Assembly: GCF_001695855.1 (NCBI RefSeq)
Contig: NZ_MBSS01000009.1
Location: forward strand, 83,937 to 147,936
Reading direction: 5' to 3'
Length of the DNA stretch: 64,000 nucleotides
DNA from: Ensifer sp. LC163
Lineage (GTDB): Bacteria > Pseudomonadota > Alphaproteobacteria > Rhizobiales > Rhizobiaceae
A program made the translations under genes and the position numbers. The notes below the pieces were generated by a model. The model ran no database searches. It was not told the DNA's origin and saw only the letters and a list, made by a program, of their open reading frames with translations. Below, piece after piece: positions 47,167-59,914 of this stretch (its first letter is position 1; the number at the start of each line of letters is the position of its first letter).

Positions 47167-47481
47167 TTATTCGTCTTCGACCCGAGACAGTATCAGCCTC
47201 TGAATGTCCGGATCCTGGCTGCGGATTGCCGTCATCAACGCGCCCAACCGGCCGCGAAGGCCATGGACCTGATCGAGCAAGTGCATGGCGACGTCGACGC
47301 CGTCGTCGTTGACGCCCATGGGGCCGGTCAGGTCCTGGATGAGCCGGGCACGGGCGAGATCATCGTTTTCGAAGTGCCAGCCGCTCTCGGCCCGGCGCGG
47401 CACAAGCCAGCGCTGCTCGACCCAGACCTTGAGCACCGTGACCTCGATTTGGAGGTGTTCGCAAAACTCGCTGTCGTTCAT
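47167..47481 (-). CDS. cbpM: Chaperone modulator CbpM
   Basis: A 104-residue MerR-like protein that binds the J domain of CbpA and inhibits it. EFCEHLQIEVTVLKVWVEQRWLVP is the characteristic helix-turn-helix start and ARLIQDLTGPMGVNDDGVDVAMHLLDQV the family core. Its ATG overlaps the cbpA stop in ATGA, the usual CbpA-CbpM arrangement. Confidence 0.93.
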   Translation of the reverse strand: MNDSEFCEHLQIEVTVLKVWVEQRWLVPRRAESGWHFENDDLARARLIQDLTGPMGVNDDGVDVAMHLLDQVHGLRGRLGALMTAIRSQDPDIQRLILSRVEDE

Positions 47482-48398
47482 GCGTTGCCTCCCAGGTTCT
47501 TGCGCGGATTCTCCGCTTTTCCGGCCGCCCAGCCCTCGACGAAGGCGGCGAGCGCCGGATCTGCCTGCGGCGAAAGCGTGATCTTCAACGTCACATAGGC
47601 ATCGCCATGGCCGCCACCCGGCTTGCGCAGGCCTTTGCCCTTCAGCCGCAAGACCTTGCCGGTGTTGGAGTTCGGCGGGATCGTGACATTGACGGCGCCG
47701 TCCATGGTCGGAACCCGGATCTTGCCGCCAAGCACCGCTTCGCTCAGCGAAATCGGAATGTCATAGCGCACATCCTCGCCATCCAGCTGGAACAGCGAAT
47801 GCGGCCGCACGCGAATGTCGATCAGCGCGTCACCGGCGGCCGCGCCGTTGAGACCGGGCTCACCCTTGCCGCGCAGACGCAGCGTCTGGCCGTCGCGCGT
47901 ACCCGGTGGGATCGTCAGATCAAGGGCCGGCCCGCCACCCGGCAGGCTGATCTGTTTCTTGGCGCCATTGACCGCCTCGAGCAGATCGATCTCCATCGAG
48001 AAATGTGCATCGCGCCCGCGCATGGATTGTTGGCCCCGACCACGACGAGAAAAGAAGCTGGAGAAGATATCGTCCGCATCGCCGAAATCGGAGAAGCCGT
48101 GGGCGCTTTCGTAGCGCCCGGCCGTGTCGCCGGCTCCGGCATAATCGCGGTAGAAGTTTCTCGGTGCCGTTTCCGCGCCGGTCTCGTCGATTTCGCCGCG
48201 ATCGTACTTGCCGCGCTTCTCCTCGTCGCTCAGCAGCGCGTAGGCGGCCGATACCGCCTTGAAACGATCCTCGGCTCCCTTGTCTCCGGGATTGAGATCG
48301 GGATGAAGTTTCTTGGCGAGCTTGCGGTAGGCGCTCTGAATATCTTTTTGCCTGGCGTCCCGGTTGACGCCCAGGGTTTCGTAAGGACTGCTCGGCAT
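47478..48398 (-). CDS. cbpA: DnaJ-like co-chaperone CbpA
   Basis: A 306-residue DnaJ homologue without zinc fingers. The J domain (about 4-70) has HPD at 32-34 (KKLHPDLNPG); a Gly/Arg-rich linker with SSFFSRRGRGQQS follows; two beta-barrel substrate domains (about 120-300) have LDLTIPPGTRDGQTLRLRGKG and VNVTIPPNSNTGKVLRLKGKG. It stimulates DnaK. ATG 48398 has GAGGGAGA about 5 nt upstream. Confidence 0.94.
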   Translation of the reverse strand: MPSSPYETLGVNRDARQKDIQSAYRKLAKKLHPDLNPGDKGAEDRFKAVSAAYALLSDEEKRGKYDRGEIDETGAETAPRNFYRDYAGAGDTAGRYESAHGFSDFGDADDIFSSFFSRRGRGQQSMRGRDAHFSMEIDLLEAVNGAKKQISLPGGGPALDLTIPPGTRDGQTLRLRGKGEPGLNGAAAGDALIDIRVRPHSLFQLDGEDVRYDIPISLSEAVLGGKIRVPTMDGAVNVTIPPNSNTGKVLRLKGKGLRKPGGGHGDAYVTLKITLSPQADPALAAFVEGWAAGKAENPRKNLGGNA

Positions 48399-48651
48399 GC
48401 GGTCTCCCTCAGACTGAAGCGATCGACAGTGAATCAGGTTGTGCGGTACAGCTCACATGTCCCAATCCAATTGGGTGATCGGTCGCTTGACGACAAGCAT
48501 AGGGCAGCGGCGTGGAAACGACAGGGAGAAAACGAACGGCGGCCGATTTGTGCTCTTATTTCGCGAGTAAACCGTTTCTGCTACAATCCGGACTCTGGAA
48601 CCATTCGCAAAAGGCAGCGTTCCCATTGGGTGGTTCTCGAGGGAGGCCAGC

Positions 48652-48894
48652 ATGTCCGTACGCCTGCAGCTTGCCATCATGGTTGGACTGATGATCAACG
48701 CCGTGCTCTTCGGCATCGGTGCAGTCATCGTTCTCTCCATTCCGGTGCTGGCCGACAACGCCAAGTACTTCCTACCGGTCGTCGTGGTGACGTGTTTCAT
48801 CCTCACGCCCTTCATCGCGTGGGTCATGGCGCCGCGCCTCCGGCTGCGTTACTGGCGAGAGCGCGAGCATTCGGGCAAACATCTGTCGACGTGA
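48652..48894 (+). CDS. Small two-helix membrane protein
   Basis: An 80-residue protein with two membrane helices (about 7-31 and 40-60) and a basic end (RLRLRYWREREHSGKH). ATG 48652 follows GGGAGG at an ideal distance, which supports it as real. No family is recognised. It is transcribed alone, divergent from cbpA. Confidence 0.75.
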   Translation: MSVRLQLAIMVGLMINAVLFGIGAVIVLSIPVLADNAKYFLPVVVVTCFILTPFIAWVMAPRLRLRYWREREHSGKHLST

Positions 48895-49141
48895 GATTTC
48901 GTTTCGGTTTTCCCTGGGCAGGCGGCTTGAGGCAAGTTTCTGAGAGCTAGGCACCTCGGCGCCCGCCGTTGTCTGCCTGGTTCACCCTTCTGGCAGTAAG
49001 AGCGCTGGCGCGTTCAAAGCCAGGGCCATGACCAGAACGACGGCCTGGCCTGAAGCAGGCGCGTTTGCCGCACTCAAGTTACACGCAGGCATTGAACACA
49101 TCACAGGCAAGCACAAATTAGCCTTAAACAATCAATGTCCT

Positions 49142-49165
49142 TGATACTCACCGCGCCGAGTATCA
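49142..49165. promoter_or_regulatory. Inverted repeat upstream of the small lipoprotein (candidate operator)
   Basis: Perfect 8-bp arms TGATACTC and GAGTATCA with an 8-bp spacer, 86 bp before the lipoprotein start. This is the only clear structure in the 356-bp gap 48895-49250. Confidence 0.45.
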
Positions 49166-49250
49166 TAGAATTGTCGGGTCAAATCGTCATGCGTCGCTTC
49201 GGCGGTAGCGCACGGCCGAAGATCAAACGATGCTGAAGGAGCAAAAGCCT

Positions 49251-49382
49251 ATGAAAACCGCGATGTTGCTACTCGTTCTCTCCACCTTGGCTGCCTGTGC
49301 GCAAACCACGGGTGGTGGTTATGGTGTGAATTATGTTGGCGGCGACGGCGACTATTACCAGGGCATCGTCTCACCGAAATAA
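49251..49382 (+). CDS. Small predicted lipoprotein, 43 residues
   Basis: ATG to TAA frame of 43 residues with a lipoprotein signal: MKTAMLLLVLSTLAAC, the lipobox LAAC with Cys16. The mature part of 28 residues is rich in Gly and Tyr (TTGGGYGVNYVGGDGDYYQG). AAGGAG (49236-49241) is well placed before the ATG. Such tiny entericidin-like lipoproteins are common in rhizobia but their roles are unknown. It stands alone. Confidence 0.75.
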   Translation: MKTAMLLLVLSTLAACAQTTGGGYGVNYVGGDGDYYQGIVSPK

Positions 49383-49530
49383 TCCGGTGAGGGCAGACTG
49401 GAATCCCATGGAAATGGGCATTTCGCCAAAACGGCTTCGGTTGCGCGGGTGCGATCTCCCACGCTCCGATCAACCGAAGCAATGGTCGCGTCAAGGCCAG
49501 CGACGCGAACGCGTCTGCCTTTGAAGTCAG

Positions 49531-49965
49531 CTAACTCTCAAACCGCTTCTTCAGGAAATAACGCGGGATAGCACCGGACCCGCCCTCCAGCTGGCCGAAC
49601 ACCTCGAATCCCCGCTTTTCGTAAAACGGCCGTGCCTGGAATTCGAAAGTATCGAGCCAAAGGCCGATGTAACCGCGATCGCGCGCAATCTTCTCCGCTT
49701 CGGCGATCAATCGCTGCCCCAGGCCTTGGCCGCGGAAACTTTCCGGCACCGCGAGATAGCGGATGAAACCCCAGCCATAGCCATCTGTCGCATAAAGCCC
49801 GCCGATTGCCGCCTTCGTTTCGGGATCGCGAATGAGGACGGCGAAGCCAGGCTGGTCGACCATACCGCTGTGCGCATCGTTATAGGCATCAAGCGTCGCG
49901 ACGATCGTGCGTAGATCGTCCTTGCTCGGATCTTCAAGGATGATGTCGATGTTGGGGACAGTCAT
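49531..49965 (-). CDS. GNAT family N-acetyltransferase
   Basis: A 144-residue acetyltransferase. IRYLAVPESFRGQGLGQRLIAEAEKIARDRG is motif A, the acetyl-CoA loop (RGQGLG), and LDTFEFQARPFYEKRGFEVFG is motif B. Substrate unknown. The ATG at 49965 (MTVPNIDII) is chosen as the start of family similarity; the frame is open to 50034. It is 178 bp downstream of nrdJ on the same strand with a hairpin between. Confidence 0.86.
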   Translation of the reverse strand: MTVPNIDIILEDPSKDDLRTIVATLDAYNDAHSGMVDQPGFAVLIRDPETKAAIGGLYATDGYGWGFIRYLAVPESFRGQGLGQRLIAEAEKIARDRGYIGLWLDTFEFQARPFYEKRGFEVFGQLEGGSGAIPRYFLKKRFES

Positions 49966-50086
49966 TTGGGATGAACTCGCGTTCGACAAGTGAAACAGCT
50001 TTGGGAGCCTGCACCATGCACATCGTTCGGACACACGGCTCGAGCATCAGTGCAATCTTAGGTTCCCTGTTTGTTCCAAGTTGCAA

Positions 50087-50114
50087 GCCAGCCCGAAGTT
50101 TCCTCCGGGCTGGC
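50087..50114 (-). terminator. Hairpin terminator after nrdJ
   Basis: Perfect 9-bp arms gccagcccg (50087-50095) and cgggctggc (50106-50114), 30 bp after the nrdJ stop. On the minus strand the tail (TTGCAACTTGG) is weak, on the plus strand (CTTTATTCTT) better. Confidence 0.65.
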
Positions 50115-50143
50115 CTTTATTCTTCAAGAGATTCCAGCAGATA

Positions 50144-53100
50144 TCAGCTGCAGCCGCTGGTGGCGCCGCAGGTGTCGCACTTCTCGCAAGTGCCGTTGCG
50201 CACCATGGTGAAGTTCTGGCACTCGGAGCACATGTTGCCGGTATAGCCCTGCATGATCGAGCGGGCGCGGCGTTCGGCTTCGAGCTTCTTGGCGTCCGAC
50301 TTGGCCGATGCCGCTTCGGCGGCCGCCTTGTCGGAGAACAGGGCCGTCACTTCCGTTACCGTCTCGCTGACCGTTTCCTCGGCGATTTCCTCGGCGAGTT
50401 CCGCCGCGCGCTCTTCGTAGTCGCGCTTGAAGGCGACGATTTCAGAGGTTGCGATCGCTGTCGTCTGCTCGATCTTGCGGACCGTGTTGCCGGCAATCGA
50501 GGTTACCGTTGCACTGGAGGAGGCACGGGCAGGGGCAGCGGTCGACGAACCCTTCGGCTCACCGGCGCGATCGGCCGTGCCGCCGACGATGGAGGGCTTG
50601 TAGCCGCGGGTCCAGCCGGTGGAGATCAGGTTGGTCTTGCCTTCCTGGATCCCTTTGCCGAGCGCCGTGTTGCTGAAGTCGGACGTGTCGACATGGGCCA
50701 GATCGTGACGGCCGAGGTAAGACACGGCCAGTTCGCGGAAGACGTAGTCGAGGATCGACGTCGCGTTCTTGATCGCGTCGTTGCCCTGGACCATGCCGGC
50801 CGGCTCGAACTTGGTGAAGGTGAAGGCCTCCACATATTCTTCCAGCGGCACGCCGTATTGCAGGCCGAGCGAGATGGCGATCGCGAAGTTGTTCATCATC
50901 GCCCGGAAGGCGGCACCTTCCTTGTGCATGTCGATGAAGATCTCGCCGAGGCGGCCATCGCCGAATTCGCCGGTGCGCAGGTAGACCTTGTGGCCACCGA
51001 CAACCGCCTTCTGGGTGTAACCCTGGCGGCGGTTCGGCAGCTTTTCGCGGGCGCGGATCACCTTCTCGATGACGCGCTCGACGATCTTCTCCGTGATGGT
51101 GACGGCCTGGGCAGCGGCCGGCGCCTGGATCAGATCCTCCAGCGCATCCTCGTCGTTCTCGTCTTCGATCAACGAGGCATTCAGCGGCTGCGACAGCTTG
51201 GAACCATCGCGATAAAGCGCGTTGGCCTTCAGCGCCAGCTTCCAGGAGAGCATGTAGGCGTTCTTGCAATCCTCGACGGTCGCCTCGTTCGGCATGTTGA
51301 TCGTCTTGGAGATGGCGCCCGAGATGAACGGCTGGGCGGCAGCCATCATGCGGATGTGGCTTTCGACCGAGAGGTAACGCTTGCCGATCTTGCCGCACGG
51401 GTTGGCGCAATCGAAGACGGGCAGGTGTTCGTTCTTGAGGAACGGCGCGCCTTCAAGCGTCATCGCGCCGCAAACGTGGATGTTGGCCGCTTCGATATCC
51501 TTCTTCGAGAAGCCCATGTGCTCCAGGAGGTTGAAGTCCATCTGCGCGAGCTGCTCGTCGGTGACCTTCAGCGCACCCTTGAGGAAGTCCGCGCCGAGCG
51601 TCCACTGGTTGAAGACGAACTTGATGTCGAAGGCCGACTTCAGGGCAGCGTTGACGGCCTCGACCTTCTCGTCGGTGAAGCCCTTGGCCTTCAGCGTCGA
51701 GGGGTTGATCGCAGGCGCCTGGTTGAGGTTGCCATGGCCGACGGCATAGGCTTCCATCTCGGCAAGCTGGCTCTCGGTGTAGCCGAGCGAACGCAGAGCT
51801 TCCGGAACGGCGCGGTTGATGATCTTGAAGTAACCGCCACCGGCGAGCTTCTTGAACTTGACCAGCGCGAAATCGGGCTCGATGCCGGTCGTGTCGCAGT
51901 CCATGACAAGGCCGATCGTGCCGGTCGGCGCGATGACGGTTGCCTGGGCGTTGCGGTAGCCGTGCTTCTCGCCGAGCTCCAGCGCCTTGTCCCAGGCGCT
52001 CATGGCGTGGATGACGAGGTCCTGGTCCGGATTTTCGCCATGGATGAGGGCGACCGGGTTGACCGAGAGGCCTTCATAGCCCGTCGTCTCGCCATAAGCG
52101 GCGCGGCGATGGTTGCGGATGACGCGCAGCATGTTGTCGCGGTTCGGCGCAAAGCCCGGGAACGGACCGAGCTTGGCCGCCATTTCCGCCGAAGTGGCAT
52201 ACGAAACGCCGGTCATGATCGCCGTCAGCGCGCCGGCAATGGCGCGGCCTTCGGTCGAGTCATAGGGAATGCCGGAGGACATCAGCAGGCCGCCGATATT
52301 GGCATAGCCGAGGCCGAGCGTGCGGTATTCGTAGGACAGTTCGGCAATCTCGCGGGACGGGAACTGCGCCATCATCACGGAGACTTCGAGGACCACGGTC
52401 CACAGACGCACGGCGTGCTCGTAGTCGGCGATGTTGATGCGCTTCGTCGCCGCGTCCTTGAACATCATCAGGTTCAGCGAGGCGAGGTTGCAGGCGGTGT
52501 CGTCGAGGAACATGTATTCCGAGCACGGGTTCGACGCACGGATCGGGCCGGCGGCGGGGCTGGTGTGCCAGTCGTTCATCGTCGTGTTGAAGTGCAGGCC
52601 CGGATCGGCCGACGCCCAGGCAGCGTAAGAGATCGACTCCCAGAGGTCGCGCGCCTTCAGCGTCTTCATCACGCGGCCGTCCTTGCGGGCGGTCAGGTGC
52701 CAGTCGCCATCGGCTTCGACGGCGCGCAGGAAGTCGTCCTTGATCGAGACGGAGTTGTTGGAATTCTGGCCCGAAACCGTGAGATAGGCTTCTGAGTCCC
52801 AGTCGGTGTCGTAGGTCTTGAACTCGAGGTCCTTGTAACCCTGCTTGGCGAACTGGATGACCCGCTGGACGTAGTTCTCAGGAACCAGCGCCTGCTTTGC
52901 AGCGCGGATCTCGCGCTTGAGCGCCGGGTTCTGCTTGGGGTCGTAGCAGGCGGCGTCGGTGCCGTCGCAATTGACGCAGGCCTTCATGATCGCCTTCAAA
53001 TGCTTGGCGACGACCTTCGAGCCGGTGACGAGCGCTGCAACCTTCTGCTCCTCCTTCACCTTCCAGTTGATGTATTCCTCGATATCCGGGTGGTCGATAT

Positions 53101-53950
53101 CGACGACGACCATCTTGGCGGCGCGACGGGTGGTGCCACCGGACTTGATGGCACCGGCTGCGCGGTCGCCGATCTTCAGGAAGGACATCAGGCCCGACGA
53201 CTTGCCGCCGCCCGAAAGCTTTTCGCCTTCGCTGCGCAGATGCGAGAAGTTGGAGCCGGTGCCGGAGCCGTACTTGAACAGGCGTGCCTCACGCACCCAA
53301 AGGTCCATGATGCCGCCCTCGTTGACGAGGTCGTCGGCAACCGACTGGATGAAGCAGGCATGCGGCTGCGGGTGTTCGTAGGCAGACTTGGACTTCGTCA
53401 GCTTGCCGGTGAAGGGATCGACATAGAAGTGGCCCTGGCCGGGGCCGTCGATGCCATAGGCCCAATGCAGGCCTGTGTTGAACCATTGCGGGGAGTTTGG
53501 CGCGACGCGCTGGGTGGCGAGCATATAGGCAAGTTCGTCGCGGAAGGCGGAGGCGTCTTCTTCGCTGTCGAAGTAGCCGCCCTTCCAGCCCCAATAGGCC
53601 CAGGTGCCGGCCAGGCGATCGAAAACCTGACGGGCATCGGTTTCGGAACCGTACTGCTCATCCTTCGGCAGCGCCTTCAGCGCCTCCGTGTCGGGAACCG
53701 AGCGCCAGAGGAAGGAGGGGACATCGTTCTCCTCGACGCGCTTCAGCTTCGCAGGCACGCCGGCCTTGCGGAAATATTTCTGGGCGAGAATATCGGCGGC
53801 AACCTGACTGAACTGCGCCGGTACGTCGATATCGGCAAGACGGAAGACGATCGAGCCGTCCGGATTCTTGATTTCACTCGTAGCCTTGCGGAACTCTATC
53901 TCCGCATAGGCGGATTGCCCGGCTTTCGTGAAACGACGTTCGATCAGCAT
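50144..53950 (-). CDS. nrdJ: Vitamin B12-dependent (class II) ribonucleotide reductase
   Basis: A 1,268-residue adenosylcobalamin-dependent enzyme making deoxyribonucleotides. Seen: [54 protein letters not shown] (active-site cysteines), [27 protein letters not shown] and the zinc-ribbon-like end with CSEC and [13 protein letters not shown]. The length fits the large bacterial NrdJ. A long Ala/Glu-rich linker (about 1130-1235) precedes the cysteine end. ATG 53950 (MLIERRF) is the family start. Two NrdR-box-like sites lie upstream. No clear cobalamin riboswitch was found. Confidence 0.96.
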   Translation of the reverse strand: MLIERRFTKAGQSAYAEIEFRKATSEIKNPDGSIVFRLADIDVPAQFSQVAADILAQKYFRKAGVPAKLKRVEENDVPSFLWRSVPDTEALKALPKDEQYGSETDARQVFDRLAGTWAYWGWKGGYFDSEEDASAFRDELAYMLATQRVAPNSPQWFNTGLHWAYGIDGPGQGHFYVDPFTGKLTKSKSAYEHPQPHACFIQSVADDLVNEGGIMDLWVREARLFKYGSGTGSNFSHLRSEGEKLSGGGKSSGLMSFLKIGDRAAGAIKSGGTTRRAAKMVVVDIDHPDIEEYINWKVKEEQKVAALVTGSKVVAKHLKAIMKACVNCDGTDAACYDPKQNPALKREIRAAKQALVPENYVQRVIQFAKQGYKDLEFKTYDTDWDSEAYLTVSGQNSNNSVSIKDDFLRAVEADGDWHLTARKDGRVMKTLKARDLWESISYAAWASADPGLHFNTTMNDWHTSPAAGPIRASNPCSEYMFLDDTACNLASLNLMMFKDAATKRINIADYEHAVRLWTVVLEVSVMMAQFPSREIAELSYEYRTLGLGYANIGGLLMSSGIPYDSTEGRAIAGALTAIMTGVSYATSAEMAAKLGPFPGFAPNRDNMLRVIRNHRRAAYGETTGYEGLSVNPVALIHGENPDQDLVIHAMSAWDKALELGEKHGYRNAQATVIAPTGTIGLVMDCDTTGIEPDFALVKFKKLAGGGYFKIINRAVPEALRSLGYTESQLAEMEAYAVGHGNLNQAPAINPSTLKAKGFTDEKVEAVNAALKSAFDIKFVFNQWTLGADFLKGALKVTDEQLAQMDFNLLEHMGFSKKDIEAANIHVCGAMTLEGAPFLKNEHLPVFDCANPCGKIGKRYLSVESHIRMMAAAQPFISGAISKTINMPNEATVEDCKNAYMLSWKLALKANALYRDGSKLSQPLNASLIEDENDEDALEDLIQAPAAAQAVTITEKIVERVIEKVIRAREKLPNRRQGYTQKAVVGGHKVYLRTGEFGDGRLGEIFIDMHKEGAAFRAMMNNFAIAISLGLQYGVPLEEYVEAFTFTKFEPAGMVQGNDAIKNATSILDYVFRELAVSYLGRHDLAHVDTSDFSNTALGKGIQEGKTNLISTGWTRGYKPSIVGGTADRAGEPKGSSTAAPARASSSATVTSIAGNTVRKIEQTTAIATSEIVAFKRDYEERAAELAEEIAEETVSETVTEVTALFSDKAAAEAASAKSDAKKLEAERRARSIMQGYTGNMCSECQNFTMVRNGTCEKCDTCGATSGCS

Positions 53951-54072
53951 TGTCCCGTGTCCTTCGTGTTGCCATGCGCCCGCCACAGGCGCAGTTGTCC
54001 CCGCCCGGCCGCGGAGGCATTCCGCAGCCAGTCTCAGCTTCCGTCCTTGAAGGGAAACCCAGATTTGGGTGA

Positions 54073-54119
54073 CCCTGTATCTTGTGAGGTAGGCTGGCTG
54101 CAAACACTAAATATAGTAT
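54073..54119 (-). promoter_or_regulatory. Paired NrdR-box-like sites upstream of nrdJ
   Basis: On the minus strand ATACTATATTTAGTGT (54119-54104) matches the NrdR box ACACTATATATAGTGT at 14 of 16 positions. A weaker match, CACAAGATACAGGG (54086-54073, 10 of 14), is centred 32 bp away, three helical turns, the usual NrdR spacing. NrdR would repress nrdJ by nucleotide levels. The rest of the 685-bp gap 53951-54635 shows no gene I can support. Confidence 0.65.
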
Positions 54120-54635
54120 CAACAACTTCCTTATGCCAGCCAAAAGTTGCTCAAGCAGGCCCGAAAATGCGCACAAAATCTCTCGCTGCGGCTCAAGCGG
54201 GGAACCCGCAATTACCGCCTGCCAGCACCGACGATTTGGTGAGATGAACCGGGCTCAAAACAATCCGGTCCGCCGCCGTCGCAACGTAAAATCCATTAAC
54301 CGTGAATCGTCCCGGGGCGTCAAGGGGTGGTTTGTGACGGAAGTTTGAGCGCTAGATGTTGTGTGGATCGGCTGTGGAAAACGGGGACAGCGGCCAATGC
54401 CTTGAAAATCAGGCACTTCCGCAGGTTGTCTGTGACACTGCCGCAGCGGCAGGCGGAAAATGAAATTTTTGAAGGGTAAAAAAGCACATAAATGGCATCC
54501 GCAGGGGCAATCGCGATTGCGCCGCGACGACCGATGTGGGCGGCAGCGAACCTGATTCGTTCCAAGGTTCCTGAGGCCGCCCCACACGACCATTCAAAAC
54601 ATAGCGCGGGTGGTCTTCCGCGCCTCGCGTTACGG

Positions 54636-55439
54636 TCAGTCGACGCGTTTTTGCAGCTCGCGCGCGCCGTTCGGCGCATTCACCTTGCCTTCGGTGATGA
54701 AGAAGGCAAAGACATCGCGCGGCTCCTTCTTTGCCTTGCGATCGGGTGCGCTCTTGGCCAGCACATCCGGCTCTCCGCCGGCAGCAAAGGTTTTGGCGCG
54801 CTCCGCCCAGAGATCGAGCTGGTCGCTCGCATAGCAGGTTTTGATGTCGTCACTGCCCTTCTGCAGGCGCAGATAGACGAAATCGGCGGTGACATCGGCG
54901 ATCATCGGATAGTCCGCATGTTCTGCGAGAACGACGGCCACCTTATATTTTTCAAGCAGGTCGACGAACTCGCGTACCTGGAACGTCGGATTGCGCACCT
55001 CGACGACGTGGCGCAGTGGCAGACCATCCTGCTTTTCCGGAAGGAGTTTGAGGAAGCCTTCGAAATCCTCCGGCTCGAACTTCTTCGTCGGCGCGAACTG
55101 CCACAGGATCGGCCCGAGATGGGGCCCGAGTTCCGTCAGCCCCTGCGTCAGGAATTTCTGCATGGATTCACCGGCATCGGCCAGAACCTTGCGATTAGTG
55201 ACGAAGCGGCTGGCCTTCAGCGAAAAGATGAAACCATCCGGCACGTCGGCCGCCCACTTGGCGAAGGTTTCCGGCTTCTGCGACGAATAATAGGTGCCGT
55301 TGACCTCGATCGCCCGCAACTCCTTGCCGGCAAATTCAAGCTGTCGCTTCTTCGACAGGCGGTCGGGATAAAACGTGCCCTCCCAGGGCTCGAAGGTCCA
55401 ACCGCCAATACCAACGCGGATCTTTCCGGATTGTGTCAT
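54636..55439 (-). CDS. DUF72 family protein
   Basis: A 267-residue TIM-barrel-like protein. IRVGIGGWTFEPWEGTFYPD opens it; IEVNGTYYSSQKPETFAKWA, FSLKASRFVTN, LWQFAP and VEVRNPTF follow, as in DUF72 (YecE). The function is unknown. ATG 55439 has GAGGAGG well placed. Transcribed alone on the minus strand. Confidence 0.92.
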   Translation of the reverse strand: MTQSGKIRVGIGGWTFEPWEGTFYPDRLSKKRQLEFAGKELRAIEVNGTYYSSQKPETFAKWAADVPDGFIFSLKASRFVTNRKVLADAGESMQKFLTQGLTELGPHLGPILWQFAPTKKFEPEDFEGFLKLLPEKQDGLPLRHVVEVRNPTFQVREFVDLLEKYKVAVVLAEHADYPMIADVTADFVYLRLQKGSDDIKTCYASDQLDLWAERAKTFAAGGEPDVLAKSAPDRKAKKEPRDVFAFFITEGKVNAPNGARELQKRVD

Positions 55440-55528
55440 CCCATCCTCCTCATGGCGGCAAATTCAAGCCGCATCTAGCTTTGTTCAACGGCCGTCGACG
55501 CTGCGGGCTTGGCCATATGCACCAGCGT

Positions 55529-55992
55529 CTACCCTGGCCGATAGGGGTTCGGGCGGCGACCCATTTCTTGAAAACCATAGGCACGGTAAAGTGCGATGCT
55601 TCGCTCCATCCGCGCATTGGTAGACAGCCGCACTTCCGCCACGCCCCGTTCGACCGCCTGCGCATCAAGGACTCGCAACAGTTCGATCCCAATTCCCTGG
55701 CCTTGGAAGGCGGGTGCAACCGCGATACTGAAGATCAAAAGGTGATCCGTATGCCGTTCGAAAACGGCAAGCGCGGAAATCGCGTCGCCATCGTCTCGGA
55801 TCCAGACCTCTTCGCGCGCGATGCGAGCCTCGTAATCCTCGGCTACGGGCAAGGGCGGTCCACCGAGCAGGACCGTATAGGGCGCGTAGGCTGCAACGGT
55901 GACATCCTGCACGGCGGGCAGGTCGTTCATCGTCGCCGGTCGCATCATCGCGAGACCGGCGACAGCGCTGCTCCGCCCGTTGCCCGAGACGC

Positions 55993-55996
<4 letters not shown>
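55529..55996 (-). CDS. GNAT family N-acetyltransferase
   Basis: A 155-residue acetyltransferase. [19 protein letters not shown] opens the fold, [24 protein letters not shown] is the acetyl-CoA loop, and [18 protein letters not shown] is motif B. The start is GTG 55996, which overlaps the uvrA stop (GTGA); an ATG pair at 55948/55945 is an alternative that gives only the core fold. It is co-transcribed with uvrA, so it may be under SOS control. Confidence 0.87.
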
Positions 55997-58914
<2,918 letters not shown>

Positions 58915-59015
58915 CGGAAGCCAGCTTTTGCATGTCGGTTGAAAGCCCCCTATGTAATGACGCTAACGCCCATGTCGAGGCGCAATCGGCAAAACTGGTG
59001 GCCATTTCGATTCGG

Positions 59016-59055
59016 TTGACAGGATCATAGTGAAATATTAGAACAAAGAAAGAAC
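59016..59055. promoter_or_regulatory. LexA (SOS) box and promoter between uvrA and ssb
   Basis: GAAC-AAAGAAA-GAAC at 59041-59055 is a perfect alphaproteobacterial LexA box (GAAC-N7-GAAC). A -35-like TTGACA (59016-59021) with 17 bp to TAGAAC (59039-59044) gives an ssb-direction promoter whose -10 would overlap the box. It can control both ssb and uvrA. Confidence 0.85.
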
Positions 59056-59194
59056 AAACAACGCGCAAATCGACCAAATCTGTTGTGGATTATGTATGAT
59101 GCGGGGCGTATCCGCAGCGGCGGACCGCTAAGATGCGCGTTCTTGAAATTCGAAAGCCGTGCCGGTGGCGCGGCAAAACCACGGGAAAAGCAAT

Positions 59195-59740
59195 ATGGCT
59201 GGTAGCGTCAACAAGGTAATCTTGGTCGGAAACGTCGGGGCGGACCCGGAAATCCGGCGCACGCAGGACGGCCGGCCGATCGCCAACCTGCGCATTGCCA
59301 CATCGGAGACCTGGCGCGACCGCAACAGCGGCGAACGTCGCGAGAAAACCGAATGGCACACCGTCGTCGTCTTCAACGAAGGCCTGTGCAAGGTCGTCGA
59401 GCAATACGTCAAGAAGGGTGCCAAGCTCTATATCGAAGGTGCGCTGCAGACCCGCAAATGGCAGGACCAGACCGGCAACGACCGTTACTCGACGGAAGTC
59501 GTGCTGCAGGGCTTCAACTCGACGCTGACGATGCTTGACGGTCGCGGCGAGGGCGGTGGCTCCGGCGTCAGCCGTGGCGGTTCGAGTGACTTCGGTGGCG
59601 GCGGTGGTGGCTACGACGACTACGACCAGCAGCCGCGCCAGTCCTCCGGTGGCGGACGCTCCGGCGGCGGCCAGGGTGGTCAGGGCAGCCAGGGTGGGGG
59701 CAACTTCTCGCGCGACCTGGACGACGACATCCCGTTCTGA
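59195..59740 (+). CDS. ssb: Single-stranded DNA-binding protein
   Basis: A 181-residue SSB. The OB fold (1-110) starts [20 protein letters not shown], has [20 protein letters not shown] and [19 protein letters not shown]; a Gly-rich linker ([18 protein letters not shown] and more) leads to the acidic tip DDDIPF that binds partner proteins. ATG 59195 is the family start. It is divergent from uvrA with a shared LexA box. Confidence 0.97.
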   Translation: MAGSVNKVILVGNVGADPEIRRTQDGRPIANLRIATSETWRDRNSGERREKTEWHTVVVFNEGLCKVVEQYVKKGAKLYIEGALQTRKWQDQTGNDRYSTEVVLQGFNSTLTMLDGRGEGGGSGVSRGGSSDFGGGGGGYDDYDQQPRQSSGGGRSGGGQGGQGSQGGGNFSRDLDDDIPF

Positions 59741-59832
59741 GCCACGCCTCAGCGATCTGCCGTCGCGGAAGCACTGTGGCGACCAGCCTCAGACGATGCG
59801 GGTCTTGGTTTGGCAATATCGTGACATTGAAG

Positions 59833-59854
59833 AAGGGCCGGGAAACCGGCCCTT
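59833..59854 (+). terminator. Hairpin downstream of ssb
   Basis: Perfect 9-bp stem AAGGGCCGG/CCGGCCCTT with a GAAA loop, 92 nt after the ssb stop. No T-run. It is the likely 3' end of ssb mRNA. Confidence 0.6.
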
Positions 59855-59914
59855 AGGCCGTTGACGAACCTCGCCTCTGTGCAACACGCGGATCGCCAAA
59901 AGCTCCTCTCTTTG

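Noticed and set aside
48895..49250. A hidden gene or small RNA in the 356-bp gap
   Set aside because: No frame with a ribosome site and no terminator-bounded RNA is visible; only the palindrome at 49142-49165 stands out.
50081..52795. A 904-residue frame antisense to nrdJ
   Set aside because: It is a shadow of the well-supported nrdJ gene; very rich in Arg, Asp and Gly with no motif.
53951..54130. A cobalamin riboswitch before nrdJ
   Set aside because: I looked for the B12 box and the core sequences and found no convincing match; a covariance search would settle it.
54255..54593. A 112-residue minus-strand frame upstream of nrdJ
   Set aside because: No ribosome site, domain or neighbour-like composition; treated as non-coding.
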